From: Xanthostigma xanthostigma
Lineage: Eukaryota; Arthropoda; Insecta; Raphidioptera; Raphidiidae
Length of the DNA: 64,000 bases
Direction of reading: 5' to 3'
Assembly: GCA_963575645.1 (NCBI GenBank)
Contig: OY754464.1
Coordinates: 6,076,001 to 6,140,000 of the forward strand
The position numbers and the translations under genes are program-made. Each line of letters starts with the position of its first letter. Position 1 is the stretch's first letter. Below, one piece after another: positions 33,750 to 45,970 of this stretch. The notes below the pieces were generated by a model. That model saw nothing but the letters and a program-made list of their open reading frames with translations, had not been told where the DNA came from and did not search any database.

Positions 33750-36700
33750 TTATTTCATATATAAATATCTAATATTAATGAAAACTCCAACCGCTAATAA
33801 TTTCATAGATACGGATATGAATGAAGCTCCTGAATGCTCCTTGATCCAAGTTTTAAATTGATAGACGTCGACAAAGACGTCAGGCAGAATAGGATTCCCA
33901 CAATTTGATGACATGCTACTTCCAAGACCATGTATTTTTTTATTGCAGAGTAACGGAGCTCCTTCATCGCCCTGTAAAAATGATAATTCCGGTCATTCTA
34001 AACATTATTAGATAACGACAGTCACATTATAACGAATGCATATTGTTGCGCGTTTTCCCCTTTTTGATACGCCACTGCTTCCTATCCAAAATTCTAGAAG
34101 ACAACAACAATGCATGCAGGTAAAAGAAAGGATCAGAACATTCTCGAATGTTACCCAGCACCTATAAATAACGACACGCGTCAGGCAGACATTTTATTGT
34201 CTGACGTTTCGACAAACTTTATGTCATCTTCGGAGAATCAATGCTGTCTGTTTTCTCAGTATTGTTGCTATGTAAAACAGACAGCATTGATTCTCCGAAG
34301 ATGGCATAAAGTTTTCCGAAACGTCAGATAATAAAATGCAATAAAAAAAACTTCAGTATTTGCTTAGTTCATCGATCCTATGTCACCAGGATTCATCCTT
34401 TAATCTTCCAACATTTAAACAGGATCATCATCACTCTAAATTATTATTTTTCACAATTATATTATGTACTATGTTTGCCTGTTGACTGTTCACATCTGTA
34501 TATACAGCAACGTGAATAAAAAATATTATTATTATTATTTTTTTCTATGTACAAACACGCTCCTGATGTACGGGACCTATAATTATATGATCACAATTTA
34601 AGGTCATTGTCAAATCAATTTTTTGGCAATCCTTTCAATCCAGCATACGTATCTTATAACAAGATAGTCCTCAGCTCTGATCATTTTTTTCACTTTTGTA
34701 TTCGATATACTTACAACACATAGTGCATTATTAGCGCCTGCGGTGCAGAAATTTTCCGGCTTGAGGGTGAGTTTGGCAATTGATAATTTTTCCTGACAGT
34801 AGGTGTTATTTATTTTATTCACAGTCATAACTCGCAATATTTTTGAATAGTCTGGAACTATTATCTAGAAAGAAACAACTAAATCAGTTGTGTAGGCTTC
34901 CACGGCTGTTGTTCCAAATGTTCTTGGTTTCAGGGCTTGTAGCCGTGGTCCTAGAAATAGCAATGGACCACGGCCCGGAAACCAAGAAGATTTGAAACTA
35001 ACTCAGTTTTTAGGGTGAGTAAAATAATTAGTGCTTGATAAATTGTAATTTGAAATAATATAACCATGTCCGATTATATTTTATCGAAGGTTATCGAGAT
35101 ACAAAAAAATCTTTGTTGCGTAATAATCATTAATGTATTACAGAAAATCGTTCCACATAAAATGCAACACATTGTTTGGATTGAAAGTGATTGTAATTTG
35201 TAAAAAAAAATATAGTAATAATGGTTTTAATGTTTTTGTTGAGTGGGTTCAATTTTTTAAAAAATATTTTTATAATTATACGTACATTTGACATGCCCCA
35301 ACCAGCTGCGGTACATTCTGCGTTATCTTTTAATGCTGCCGAAGCTACTTCAACAGTGTTTATTTTAGCACTCTTTTTAAAAGACGATTCAAGCTACAAA
35401 AAAATGTTATTAATTTTAAACTCCAGTAATTTAAGGCTTCTGCACACGAGGCTGGATTTGCCGCTATATTTGACTATTGGCTTTATAGCGCTGGTTTTCT
35501 TGATTGCTTTTACGTGCTCGCTTCACACGAGACGTCTTTTCAACCTTGTTTTGTGGATAGATCTGGTGCGCGCGCAGTGACAGTTCAAATATAAACACAG
35601 AGCAAAATTTGTCTCTTGTCTGATTCTGAACAGAATGACGCCATGTTGGTTTGTGGGCGTTTGATCATGTCGCCCACGTGACACGATACTGTTTCCTGAT
35701 TGGTTCTTGCTCAGAGAAAGCAAGGGATCTAGCAAGAAAAATAGCCCCTGTTCTAATTTTAAAATCTATCTGGAGAGCTAGCAGGCGAGCCCGCGGTGAC
35801 ATTACCATCTCCGTAGCCAGCCTGCCGGCCAGCGGAAAGTCCAGCAGTTTTATCAGCTTCATGTGCAGCGGCCTTTACCTACGCCCATCATTATTCATTA
35901 TTGATGGAATGTTCTAAGATCATAGCCTTGTGTATACCGTGTCTTTCTGGCTGGAATTTCCATGTTAAAACTATCTGCCAAAGTTTGTCATAGAGCTAAT
36001 AAGTGTTTAATCATCGTGCGTAATGTCATTAAATAAAAAAAAAATGGTAACCGGTGGACTTGGGAGGCAACCCTAAAACTTCCCGCTAAGTTTTGAATTT
36101 GTTGAATAGAGATACCATTGTGTTTAAAATATCTTAATTAAAGAAGGTTATAAAAAAAAATAGTTGTGAATTTCTGAGTCATAAGAAGAAAAAAATTTTC
36201 TTTTAAATGCTTTTAAAATTATATACAGGTGACCGGTAATTGCTCGTATTCCTCTCGGGTGAAAGAACTATGACTAATTTGGAATGATTAACTTCTATCA
36301 CTTGGGAAATGCGTCATTTTTTATGATAACGATTTAATCGCTATCACTTGGGGGTTATTTTTTGTGATAAAGACACTTCTGTGAAGATTATTTATTTTAT
36401 TTTTTTATTTATTGTAAGTTTTAATACACAACATAAAATCTAACAGTAAATCTCTTGGTTTTTAGCTTTAGGAGGGTTGGCCAATTAGTAAGTTATCAGA
36501 TCATGGAAAAATTCAGTACAAAATGTGAGAAATTGTTTTTTTTTTTTTATTTTTAACTTCCAAAATTTGGATTTTTGTAAAAAGAAAACCGAAGTAGATT
36601 TTCTCGAAAATAACGCATTTCCAATCCCCAAGTGATAGAGGTTAAATCATTCCAAATTAGTCATATAGTTTCTTCTCCCGAGAGGAATACGAGCAATTAC

Positions 36701-39700
36701 CAGTCATTTCTGTATAATAAGTGTTTATATTTCTGATCACCATATAAACAAGTAGATTAGGAGTTAAACGACAAAAACGTGAAAAAATATTATTTTTATA
36801 ATTTTTTATCTTTGAATAGTTTTGAAACTACTTGACCGATAGACCTCAAAATCTAATCAAATCTAAGTCTCAATAAACTCTTTCGAATACCGCTAACCAA
36901 ATCACAATCGGTTGAATTGCTCTAAAAATATCGCACGACAGATATTTTGTTTGCACATAATATACGAACGTTCATCCAAGAATAGAATTGCTTCCTAGGA
37001 CCCCAAAGCGGCGAGATTTGATGAAAACTTAATTTTCGAAAATCGGACCGAAACCAATAACTTCTCTTTTTTGAAAATTTTCAATAGCGGGAAGTTAAAA
37101 AATAATTAAACGGAGGGAGTAATACCTCTGACGTGAAACGCAGATTCAGACGAGAGAGTCAACTGGGAAAAAATGAGCGAGCGAGCGACATACGACATCG
37201 GGCATGAAACAAAGGTGCTGATGCACGATTCTTACCTTTAATATGGCTATATCATTAGTAATATTGCCATGCGAATATTTCTCGTGTTTAATAACTTCTT
37301 TAACTTTTATAACTGAGTCCATAGGAAAAGTCTCTATTGAAGTTTCTCCTGCAATTACTGCCATTTTTTTGTTTGCAAATGGCACCGTTAGATGCGCCAC
37401 AGTCAATACTTCATCCATACGAATCAAAGCTCCACTTCCAAGAAGAACGTAAGTTGTTTCATTTAGGTACCCTAATATTGCCACCTAAAATAGGAACCAA
37501 TTTTTTACGTTTACTTACAATTTTTAACGACTTTTCATACAGTTAGTTCTTCCAAAAAAATGTGAGTGGAATTCCTGGCAGATGTGAAACATGAAATTTA
37601 AATAACTAAATTTCGCCCGGTCAACCAACAAAATTCTAGTAACTAAATATCGCCTTACAAATAAAATAATGTTGCCTTGTCATCTACTAAATTTCGCCCT
37701 ATCAACTAACGACATTCTATATAGTAACTAAAAGTCGTCCTGTAATTTAGTTTTGTCCTGTCATCTAGTTGTTGCCTTTAACAACGCATGTATACATAAA
37801 GCACGGGCTATCTTCTACCGAAATACTATTAACTAAATTTCGCCCTGTTATCTAGATGTTGCCTTCAACTAAATCCATGTTTAGTCCAACGCACACAAAC
37901 GTGACGTCTTCTGATAAAACGTCGTCCCATAAAAGTGTCGCGCCAATTGCACGCTCTTACTCCCAACTATAGAAATTGCAATCCGAAAAACCGGATCCGG
38001 TAATTCGGCGGATGATGCCAAATTTTTAGAAACACAATGACGCTGTTGTACGAGTAGGTACTTTAAACGCGTGGTGCGTGTACGTGCGAGTCGTTCACCG
38101 CCCCGCCCCGCCACATGATTCACGTGACGTGCCAAGCTTTTATTTAAATGCTCTAAAAAAAAAGAAAATGAATTTTAAATTAAATCAAACCCAACCATTC
38201 ATTACATTATACAATTTATATGATATAAAAGCTTGTCGTGAAATTTTCCTGTGTAAATTAACAAGAATACAATATGTAATTTAATCTAAGAAAAAATGTA
38301 TTTTTTTCATAAAATAAAATGACACAGGAAAACGTCGAGACAAGGTTTAATATCATATAAATTTTATAACGTAATGAATGGTTGGATTTGATTTAATTTA
38401 AAAATCATTTTCTCTTTTTTAGAGCATTTAAAGAAAAGCTTGTTTTTAAAAATGTTTTTTTTAATTAATTTTTGATAATGTAACTTTAAATAATTATTTA
38501 TAGTAAGTTGATTAAACTGAGGAGTTATATTTATTGTGATAATTGTGCCATTCATGATGTCTGTCATAAATATAAAAATTAGACTTGTTATCATGCTCAA
38601 ATACGTAATTATTGTGATCTCAGTAGATTAAATAAAGTTGATTATACATAATAGACTCAAAATAAAATAAGACACCTTGATATTATGGTATGATAATATT
38701 ATACGGGATACAAGGCTAAAATATTAAAACAATTTTTATTCTCTAGAACATTTTTTTAATGTTTTTCAATGTTTCGGCAAAATTTCTTTCCTGAAAAAGA
38801 TAAGAAATTTTTCCGAAACGTTGACCAATAAATAATGTTCTAGTGAATAAAAATTGTTTTAATATTTTAGCTTTGTATCCCGTATAATTTTATCATAATA
38901 CGCTCACTCAATTTTCTCATAAACATTTCATTTTGAAGCGAAAAGAGAAAATTATTCTGACTTGATTAATCCGGCCGGATTGGAAATCCCTACTCTCAAC
39001 CAAACGCGCCATTAGATGTTTGACATCAAAGCCATTCTAGCGTTTAAGTCAAATTGAATTGTTTTGTTTTTACCTGGTAAGGATAACTTTCAATTGTTGC
39101 ATTTTTACCCCCGATAATCCTGATATCTTTGTTTCCATGTACATCATTTGTGGCGGATTCTGCATAATCTAATAATTTAACAAATAAACCAGAAAACATT
39201 AAAAAAAATGTTAAAACCCAATATTATATTAAACTAGCGGTCCGTCCCGGTTTCACCCGGGTGCAAAATAACGGATGTGATGGTGGGAACACGAGTACAC
39301 ACATTCATCTTAGTTTACTGAGATGAATGTTGTGTCCAAATTTCATGATGAAGGGAGTTACCGTTCAAAAGTTTTGTCGATCAGACAAATTCCAGAGTGT
39401 AGGTTCAGCTACGAGCGCTGCAGATCTGCAGAACAACCAAAATCTTATAGGTACTTCATAATTTTAAACTGAATTACATTTTCCATATGTAATATTTACA
39501 CCATCAACGCTAAAGTTTAAGTCAATTGGCAGACCACAAAACCCGTGTGTGTTCTGTGTGGCACTTTCTTGCCTTCAGAAGTTGTTCTGCGCTCCGAAAC
39601 AGCACATGAAACGTCGTTATCAGATACCCCCGGTGTACACTGTGCAATTCCTTATAATGTGTTATTAAGATGGGCTTTGAGCTGCATTTACTGTCAGCAC

Positions 39701-39917
39701 ATTAGTACAAATAAGCATCTATTACTGTGTGAAAAGTAAATATGCTTGTCGAATTGATTTCTATTTTTTTTTTAAGTCTGTTAAAAACCACACGAAAACG
39801 AAATTATAGACTAAGATCTCTTTACCTACTGTTTTACATTTTAGTAGGTATAATAATAATTATTTACTTACGTATTACACATAACACAGTGGAAATGAAG
39901 AAAACTAGATATTTCAT
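33750..39917 (-). CDS. Copy B: secreted serine-protease homologue, six exons, Ser195 replaced by Glu
   Basis: Exons in coding order on the minus strand: 39872-39917, 39074-39168, 37236-37484, 35286-35393, 34715-34864 and 33750-33971. Splice sites are canonical and phases match copy A, giving an open frame of 289 aa. It has a signal peptide (MKYLVFFISTVLCVI), the activation site R|IIGG, His57 (TVAHLTV), Asp102 (NDIAIL) and a canonical GWG block (CTAAGWGMS), but GDEGAPL at the nucleophile motif, so Ser195 is Glu. Cys42 and Cys58 are absent; three disulfide pairs are expected. Copy A's stop is read as TCA here, so the protein runs 24 residues further, ending in a hydrophobic stretch (KLLAVGVFINI). 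Compared with copy A the propeptide is four residues shorter. Intron 1 holds a truncated Helitron, intron 2 a hairpin cassette, intron 3 two MITEs, and intron 5 another hairpin. It sits upstream of copy A in the same direction. A regulatory or binding role is inferred; proteolysis is unlikely. Confidence 0.88.
34190..34338. mobile_element. Hairpin cassette in intron 5 of copy B
   Basis: Arms 34191-34255 / 34275-34337 are inverted copies: CTGACGTTTCGACAAACTTT, CATCTTCGGAGAATCAATGC. Copy A lacks it at the matching place (about 23160). Confidence 0.65.
34437..34545 (+). repeat. Retroposon 3' end with (ATT)n tail
   Basis: TATACAGCAACGTGAATAAA precedes AATATTATTATTATTATTT; short, family unknown. 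Confidence 0.35.
34914..34994. repeat. Short hairpin in intron 4 of copy B
   Basis: CCAAATGTTCTTGGTTTCAG mirrors CGGAAACCAAGAAGATTTG. Orthologous position to the copy A hairpin. Confidence 0.6.
35434..35874. mobile_element. Intact MITE with TTA target duplication (Harbinger-like)
   Basis: Ends AGGCTTCTGCACACGAGGCT and AGCTTCATGTGCAGCGGCCT are inverted repeats flanked by TTA at 35431-35433 and 35875-35877. 441 bp in intron 3 of copy B. Reference copy for the fragments at 8555, 13120, 17752 and 41964. Confidence 0.75.
36230..36706. mobile_element. MITE with TGACCGGTAATTGCTCG ends
   Basis: TGACCGGTAATTGCTCGTAT mirrors ATACGAGCAATTACCAGTCA; arms run about 90 bp through AATTTGGAATGATT. It lies in intron 3 of copy B. 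A second copy is at 49539-49949. Confidence 0.7.
37590..37880. repeat. Diverged CTAAATTTCGCCCTGT repeats in intron 2 of copy B
   Basis: AACTAAATTTCGCCC.. and CTAACGAAATTCTAGTAACT units recur irregularly. Related pieces are in intron 2 of copy A (26915-27010) and at 62990-63130. Confidence 0.5.
38135..38450. repeat. Inverted repeat in intron 2 of copy B
   Basis: AAGCTTTTATTTAAATGCTC at 38145 mirrors GAGCATTTAAAGAAAAGCTT at 38423, with AACCATTCATTAC / GTAATGAATGGTT inside. Related to the arms of the 28057 element. Confidence 0.55.
38689..38899. repeat. Hairpin cassette in intron 2 of copy B
   Basis: Arms 38689-38793 / 38798-38899 (TATACGGGATACAAGGCTAA; TTCTTTCC at the tip; CCGAAACGTTGA). Copy A's intron 2 lacks it. 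Confidence 0.6.
39234..39381 (-). mobile_element. Truncated Helitron 3' end in intron 1 of copy B
   Basis: CTAG at 39234 and the adjoining hairpin (CCCGGGTGAAACCGGGACGG on the minus strand) match the Helitron family; homology stops at about 39381 (TTTTGTCGATC). Copy A's intron 1 lacks it, so it probably came after the duplication. Confidence 0.6.
39388..39740. repeat. Decayed hAT fragment in intron 1 of copy B
   Basis: GAGCGCTGCAGATCTGCAGA and GGGCTTTGAGCTGCATTTAC match parts of the 48379 element. Copy A intron 1 (27430-27520) carries a shorter match, so the insertion predates the duplication. Confidence 0.5.
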
Positions 39918-39925
39918 TGTATTTA

Positions 39926-39954
39926 TTATGAAGTAACTAGCTTGAGTTCTATAA
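39926..39954 (-). promoter_or_regulatory. Possible core promoter of copy B
   Basis: TTATAG at 39954-39949 followed by AACTCAAGCTAGTTACTTCA is shared with copy A upstream of the start codon. Confidence 0.35.
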
Positions 39955-40210
39955 GTTATATAGTTTTAGTAATGAATAATTAATTTCTATATATACTCAT
40001 GTTTGTAGTTTTATCATAGTTAAAATATTATTTATCTAATAACACGCCGATAGTAATAGTTATTTGTTTTGTTCTTATTAACAAATTTATTGACAGCGAT
40101 ATGATCAAAACCGATAAATTTCTTATATAACATCATATCACTTTACTGTAGGGTAGAGAGGGGCTAGTTGAGTATTCGGGCAAGTTGTGCCACGAATCAC
40201 GTAAATGTGC

Positions 40211-41963
40211 ACTAAAATGTAAAAAATAATTTTTGAATTAAATTTTTTGAATAAGCCATTCTCATTTTAAGCTTATTCAAATTAGAATTAGTTGGGGAAA
40301 TTATTTTTTACTTTTTGGTCCACATTGCTATAAAATCGAGTTTTTTTTACAACTATGATTTCAATTAATACGATTGATTATAATTTGTCCAAACATCTCT
40401 ATAATGAACACATCCATGAATAATTAATTATAGACACGCAGCTTTAATATGCATGTTTTTGTTTGTTGTAGGGCAAAACAGGCAGCATAAATGCAGATGG
40501 CAGTCACTGTTTATCCAAACATGGAGCTCAAATGGTAAGTAAAGCAAATTTGTTATTGGTTAGTGTGGTTTTCGCACCTATTTATTATTATAGGTGCACC
40601 TTTGACTATATAGATTTATATGGACTGCCAACTTTAATTTCATAATATCATTATTTTTGCAACACGAACTCCGAGTTGTGGTCAAGTTAATAACAGAAAC
40701 ACCATATAAATTACATCGCAGTAAAATTTTTCAAGCCATGTTCGTGGATTTTTTTTTTCATTTTATTTCTTTTGAGGATCAGTGCGATCGAGTTTGTTTT
40801 TTAATTAAATGAAATGTGGTGTCATTGATAAAATGGAAAAAATGGAAAACACTAAGATTTTACTATTGCATAAAACAATATTTTTGCGTTTTTAGCGGTT
40901 AAAATGTAAAATTCGTATGAACAGGTTATTTGAATTTCCCGCTTTTTGGTACCTCGGGCGTGTGACGTTGGTTCGAGTCGGTTTATATTGCTTGATTGGT
41001 GATAATCGACAGTCCATAAATCTATACCTAGTCAAAAAGCACACTTGGGAATTATTTCTGACGAAATGCATAGCATTTACTTTCATTAGCCTAACATAAT
41101 ATCCATTTTTAAGGTTACATATGCAAAAGTTGTAACCCTATTAATATCGTATATCACTATATTTTCTGTTGCAATCCTTCTAAATCTAAAAAAAGATAGA
41201 ATCGCAGATTAATAGAAACTTAAGTGCTGCAATAATAGAATTGACTTTTATGTACATTGATTGCCTAAACACAGACGAACGCATTTTTTTTTAAATTTTG
41301 ATTTATATTATATTTATATTATATGATTAAAACCGCTGAATTTGAATTTTTAAAAATAGCTCTGTGAGGTGTAGGAATAGGTCTCATTAAGCCGAGTAAG
41401 ATAATGTTCTTTTTTTAATCTAAAATAACGATTGGAAGTGCCGCGAACTGATAAAATGTTTTGTCGCATTAAAAAACATGTTTGGTAAATATTTTCACGA
41501 TTGCGATTAACGATAAAAAATTTCCTCAAAATCGGGGCAATGGTTTCTAAGAAACTTTCAAGATTTAGCTGCAAGTACAGCACAAACGAGGTTGGTACTT
41601 GACAGATTTTTCGATAATATTTCTTATTGATGTGGATTTTTGCATCATAACATTAATACTCCGTGTTTTGTTTTTGATTTCAATTATTTCTACGCTTATA
41701 AAATTTTTTCATCGACAAGTAAATTAAAATGCATTATTATCAGAAATCATTCTCATAATTTCGATTGAATTTTTTTAGATTAATTTTATCCTGCAGGGCA
41801 CAGAATCGTCTGTGATCACAAAATGGCGGTTGTCTCACAGCATTTGATAATTTTGATCAATGCACATTTTTCCTCATTCGTAAACAAATAATTTAAATAC
41901 ATAAAATGTGGGACAACCCTGTTTTTAATCCGGATTTACTGACCTGCAGGTAGTAGGTGTCAA
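40211..41963. other. No gene recognised
   Basis: AT-rich sequence with short open frames only and no repeat partner; no exon signals worth calling. Confidence 0.35.
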
Positions 41964-43059
41964 AGGTCGCTGCACACGAGGCTAGATTTGGCTGCTAGGT
42001 TTCAAGCGTGCTATATGGTGCCGGATTTCCCGATAACTTTTATGTGTTCGTTTCACGCGATGCGTGTTTTGAAGCTGGCTCTGTAGATGGTTTTGGTGCG
42101 CGCGCAGTGACAGTCCGAATGTAAACAAAATATGGAGGGTGGAGGTTAAGGAGAATTTACGTTAAATTAGGGGGCTGCCACTGTCGCAAAAGAGTAAATT
42201 TTAAAGCAAGCGTATGGAGAACAAAAATTATTAGAGTAGGATAGAAACGTAAACGAGGAACTAAGAATTTCCCCTTTTTTATGGCGGACTTTTCGAAACT
42301 GAAACAAAAAATAAAAAAACAATGTGATATAAAATTAATTTTTGATTTAAATGTAATTTTTAAATGTGCTATTATGACTATATATGAATAAACTATAAAA
42401 TGACTCAAAAATATTAGTAAAAGCTAACAAAAATGAAATCACTCTTGATACTATTTCATAGCAGGTTTTTAGGTTATATTTATTAAATTATTTTGGACTA
42501 CATAAACAATTTAGATTTTATATACTTACTGCAGTGTTATTAAGGACTCTAATCATTAAAAATACTAATTTTTCCAACTCAGCGCACTTCAATTCGTTTA
42601 TAACTGCTATGGAGAGTAAACAACTGCTAAATTCATTTTATACTCGGATGCAGCGCTAGCGCCATTCCGGACGATTTTTGAACTGTTATATACAGCAAAT
42701 CTTTAATTCACGTCTGATTATATACAGCATTTAGATGGACATTTTGTCAAATTATCTCCCATATAAGATAGTCCTCCTTACCTCTACCCTCCATAAAACA
42801 AAAGTAGACGCCTAATGTCTCTTGAATAGAACATGTTTATGACGTTTGCCCATGTCGTCCACGTGACAAGATACTGTTTTCTGATTGGTCCTTTGTTAAA
42901 AGCCGGTACAGAACCGAGCACGAAAAATAGTCGCGGTTCAAATTTTGACATCCAGCTTGTAACTACGCACGCGAACCTGCAGTGACGTCTCTTCCATCCA
43001 GCCAGCACGGCAAGCAGCACAAGTTCTAGCAATGATTTCAGCGTTGTGTGCAGTGACCT
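41964..43059. mobile_element. GCTGCACACGAGGC MITE with a nested insertion
   Basis: AGGTCGCTGCACACGAGGCT to AGCGTTGTGTGCAGTGACCT; without the nested 42131 element it is about 420 bp, like the 35434 copy. The target duplication is not preserved. Confidence 0.6.
42131..42795. mobile_element. TIR element with 8-bp TSD aaacaaaa
   Basis: TATGGAGGGTGGAGGTTAAG mirrors CTTACCTCTACCCTCCATA; AAACAAAA lies at 42123-42130 and 42796-42803. The 8-bp duplication suits hAT or P-type elements; the family is not known to me. Confidence 0.65.
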
Positions 43060-44625
43060 GTATTTATCTGTTATTTAATGAAGTACGTAATATAATAACG
43101 ATTTAGAAATTAACATTTAAAACGTATAATTAGTCCGTTAGAATAAATAATAATTAACCTATTAATAAACCTATCAAACCGTATTATTGTACTTTTTTAT
43201 CGATAGATTCAATATTATATTATTATTATTATTGTAGTTTTCTGTAGTCGATGGCAAAGTAAATTATAAACCTTTGTGCAATAGCTGTTCTCTAATCAAC
43301 GTATAATTCTTTTTTAAAAAACACACGTTCAAGAATGTTAACACAGTTTAATTAATTTTATTGTTATTAATATACATACTTTCCTTAAGTAGTAATTACT
43401 TACGTTAATATTTATTAATTACTGGACTTAAGATAGTAGTGTTCTTAATCCCTTATTAGTGTATTTGTCTACACTTAGTTTTAGATGGTTTTGCAGGCAA
43501 CGCGGGTTGTTATCTTTGTTATAAAGTGCAGAATTTTGTGCTCAGTAACTGACTGTTGAGAAAACAATAGTATTTTTGACTTAAAAATTTGACTCCTTTA
43601 GTTTGTTTTTACTACTGTGACTTTTTGGGAAATATTCACTCGTTAATTAAAATAGGTTGGCTGTGTTTATTGGTTTGCGTCCGTAGCTATGTTTAACGTT
43701 TCGTTCAAGATGGTTTCTTTACAGAAGCGTTTTGACCAAGTTTCGCATTTCTTTTGTTTTACTTGACGCACTAGTACCAAATTGATCATTTTATTTTTTA
43801 TTTATATCTCTTTTGAGTATGCGGCTATTTTTTACAAAAAAGAGTAGGGCTGTGTCAAACATTCAGCCAAATAAAAATTTGGTTTCAGCTGTTGCCGGTA
43901 CGACGAGACTTTTTGGGAACCTCAAGTAGGGAAAGTTTTGTAAAATGGTTTGATTTGCCATTCTCCACTTGTGGAGTTCAAGTGGTAAAATAAGGGATTA
44001 TGACAACTGTACTATCCGAAGTCTATTTATCAATATAAATGTATAAGTAGATAACTGTTTAATGGCCACTGGTATCTTACTATATATAGCATGGTAATAA
44101 CATTTTAATGAGTAATTTAAAACATTATCCCTAATTAGAATACTTTATTGTTGAAACGTTAAAATAACATTGTTTTAATCAAAGACTTATAAAATATAAA
44201 TGGACCTAGCTTTCCCTATATTAGTTAATACAATGTTGTGATGACAACATCGGATTCGAGAAAATACCATAACATATAGGTGTGCAGTTTTGAAGAATAT
44301 AAAATCAACAATTAATAACGTTTATAAATCTTAATATATTAATAAAAATATTTTTTAGATTTAATGTTTAATCAAATTTAACTGATAAAAAATTTGTCGA
44401 AACATATTCTACAATCTACACCTAATAATAATTAATTAATTGAATGTCGTATTTACTTATCGGTGAAATAACAGGCTGGGACAATAATTATTTCCTGATT
44501 TCTTACATACGTGGCGCTACTTCTTAAAAATCGTGAACAATTCGAAATGCACCGGAAAATACTTATTCACAACAAAATCGCAAATAAATGTCACTTTGAT
44601 AAAACAATATTCGTGTGGTGTTCAT
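43060..44625. other. No gene recognised
   Basis: AT-rich sequence with no supported gene; (ATT)n of about 14 bp near 43220. Confidence 0.35.
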
Positions 44626-44930
44626 GGTAATTTGGCTGCTACAGATTGACAAATCGGAACGTTACCAAACGTCGACTCAGAGAAAAAGGAAAGCAATAAA
44701 GTGTCGAGTGTGCAAATTTGTTTTTATTTTATCTATATCTTTGATAACCCCAATTACAACTGACTTGAATGTGTAATTTCTATTAATTACATCATTCAGT
44801 GTTCATTTGCATTTTGGCAACATTGATAATTGATATATAGATTTGTTTTCACCGAGTTCGTTTAGAATGTAAGTGCGGGCAGCAAAAAATATGCGCAAAG
44901 ATATATCCTTTCATTTAGTATTTATCTGAG
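44626..44930. repeat. Dispersed repeat, uninterrupted copy of 16621-17400
   Basis: GGTAATTTGGCTGCTACA near 44628 and TATATAGATTTGTTTTCACC near 44836 match the copy split by a hAT element at 16716. Confidence 0.5.
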
Positions 44931-45250
44931 GTTTTAATTGATTTTCAGGTTACATCTATTATTTATAAATTTTATTGTTAGTCGAGATACGGCCCTGCGG
45001 GTAATTTCATATGCAACACAAAATTTCACAATAATTTTAAAGATATTTTTAATAGGTATAAAAATTTATTTTAAGGAACTAATTTTTCCAATATCTCTGA
45101 TAAAAATGATAAATTTATTAATTATTTACAAAAAAACAAAATAATAGATTATTATAACATTTGGAATAATCAAAATCGCATACTATGAAGGTCATTTTAA
45201 AGATATTGGGCCACTTCAAAATTTGCTAAGAGGCTTTCTGTTGTGTAGCA

Positions 45251-45500
45251 CAGGGGTCGGCAACCTACGGCTCGCGAGCCGCATGCGGCTCTTTTGATGT
45301 AAAGTTGCTACTCTCCAGTTCCATACTCAAAAAATAATTATTTTATTATATAAACCCTTAAAAATCGTCCAATCGATCCATGATTGAATACCATGTTTAT
45401 CTCTCAGCCATTTCCACTCGCGTCTCACCTGCACCGCCCCCGTCGCGACGTGATAACGGCGCCCCCTTTCTCCAGCGTTTGACATAAATTACTTAACTCA
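45251..45500. mobile_element. hAT terminus CAGGGGTCGGCAACCTACGG
   Basis: This end, with CGGCTCGCGAGCCGCATGCG, is typical of a hAT family with GAGCCGCATGCGGC palindromes. No matching right end or duplication was found; a one-ended relic. Confidence 0.45.
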
Positions 45501-45970
45501 CAAATATATAATAGTTGGCATTTTTCGTGAACGGGACAATAAGATGCCTTTAATAAGTTTGCACTCTTTATTATCTATTACCATAGGTAAGAGTTACGAT
45601 AACTTGCTATGCAAAATATCCACTGGAAATTCACAATTATTGTTTTATATAACATATAACAGCGTTATTGGTCGTTTTAAGTGCGGAAAATAATTTTTAT
45701 AGATTAATTTAAAAAAATTAAATATGGTATAGTAAGTTGATTTAGAGTATATTATTTACTATAGCGATCGCTATCTTGGCTCATATAGTGATACGAAAAG
45801 AGAAAGTTATATATACCTGTATTTATGATAAACAAAGATAGAAATATCAATTGGTTGGAATGAAATACAATTGAACGTTCAGGGCAGAGTCGTATTTGGA
45901 AATTTTAATTTATAAAACGAATTTTAAATTTAAAACTCACATTTTCATGAAGATTGAAAACCACCGCTTT

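Larger units (their letters stand above)
32090..40210. repeat. Segmental duplication unit B (contains gene copy B)
   Basis: Direct tandem partner of unit A. The sequence upstream of the gene at 40100-40200 (CATCATATCACTTTACTGTA) also occurs at 32010-32080, marking the junction side of unit A after about 4 kb of insertions. Confidence 0.75.

Noticed and set aside
41350..41583. 77-codon minus-strand frame
   Set aside because: Reads like translated dispersed-repeat 3' sequence; no domain, start context or splice sites.
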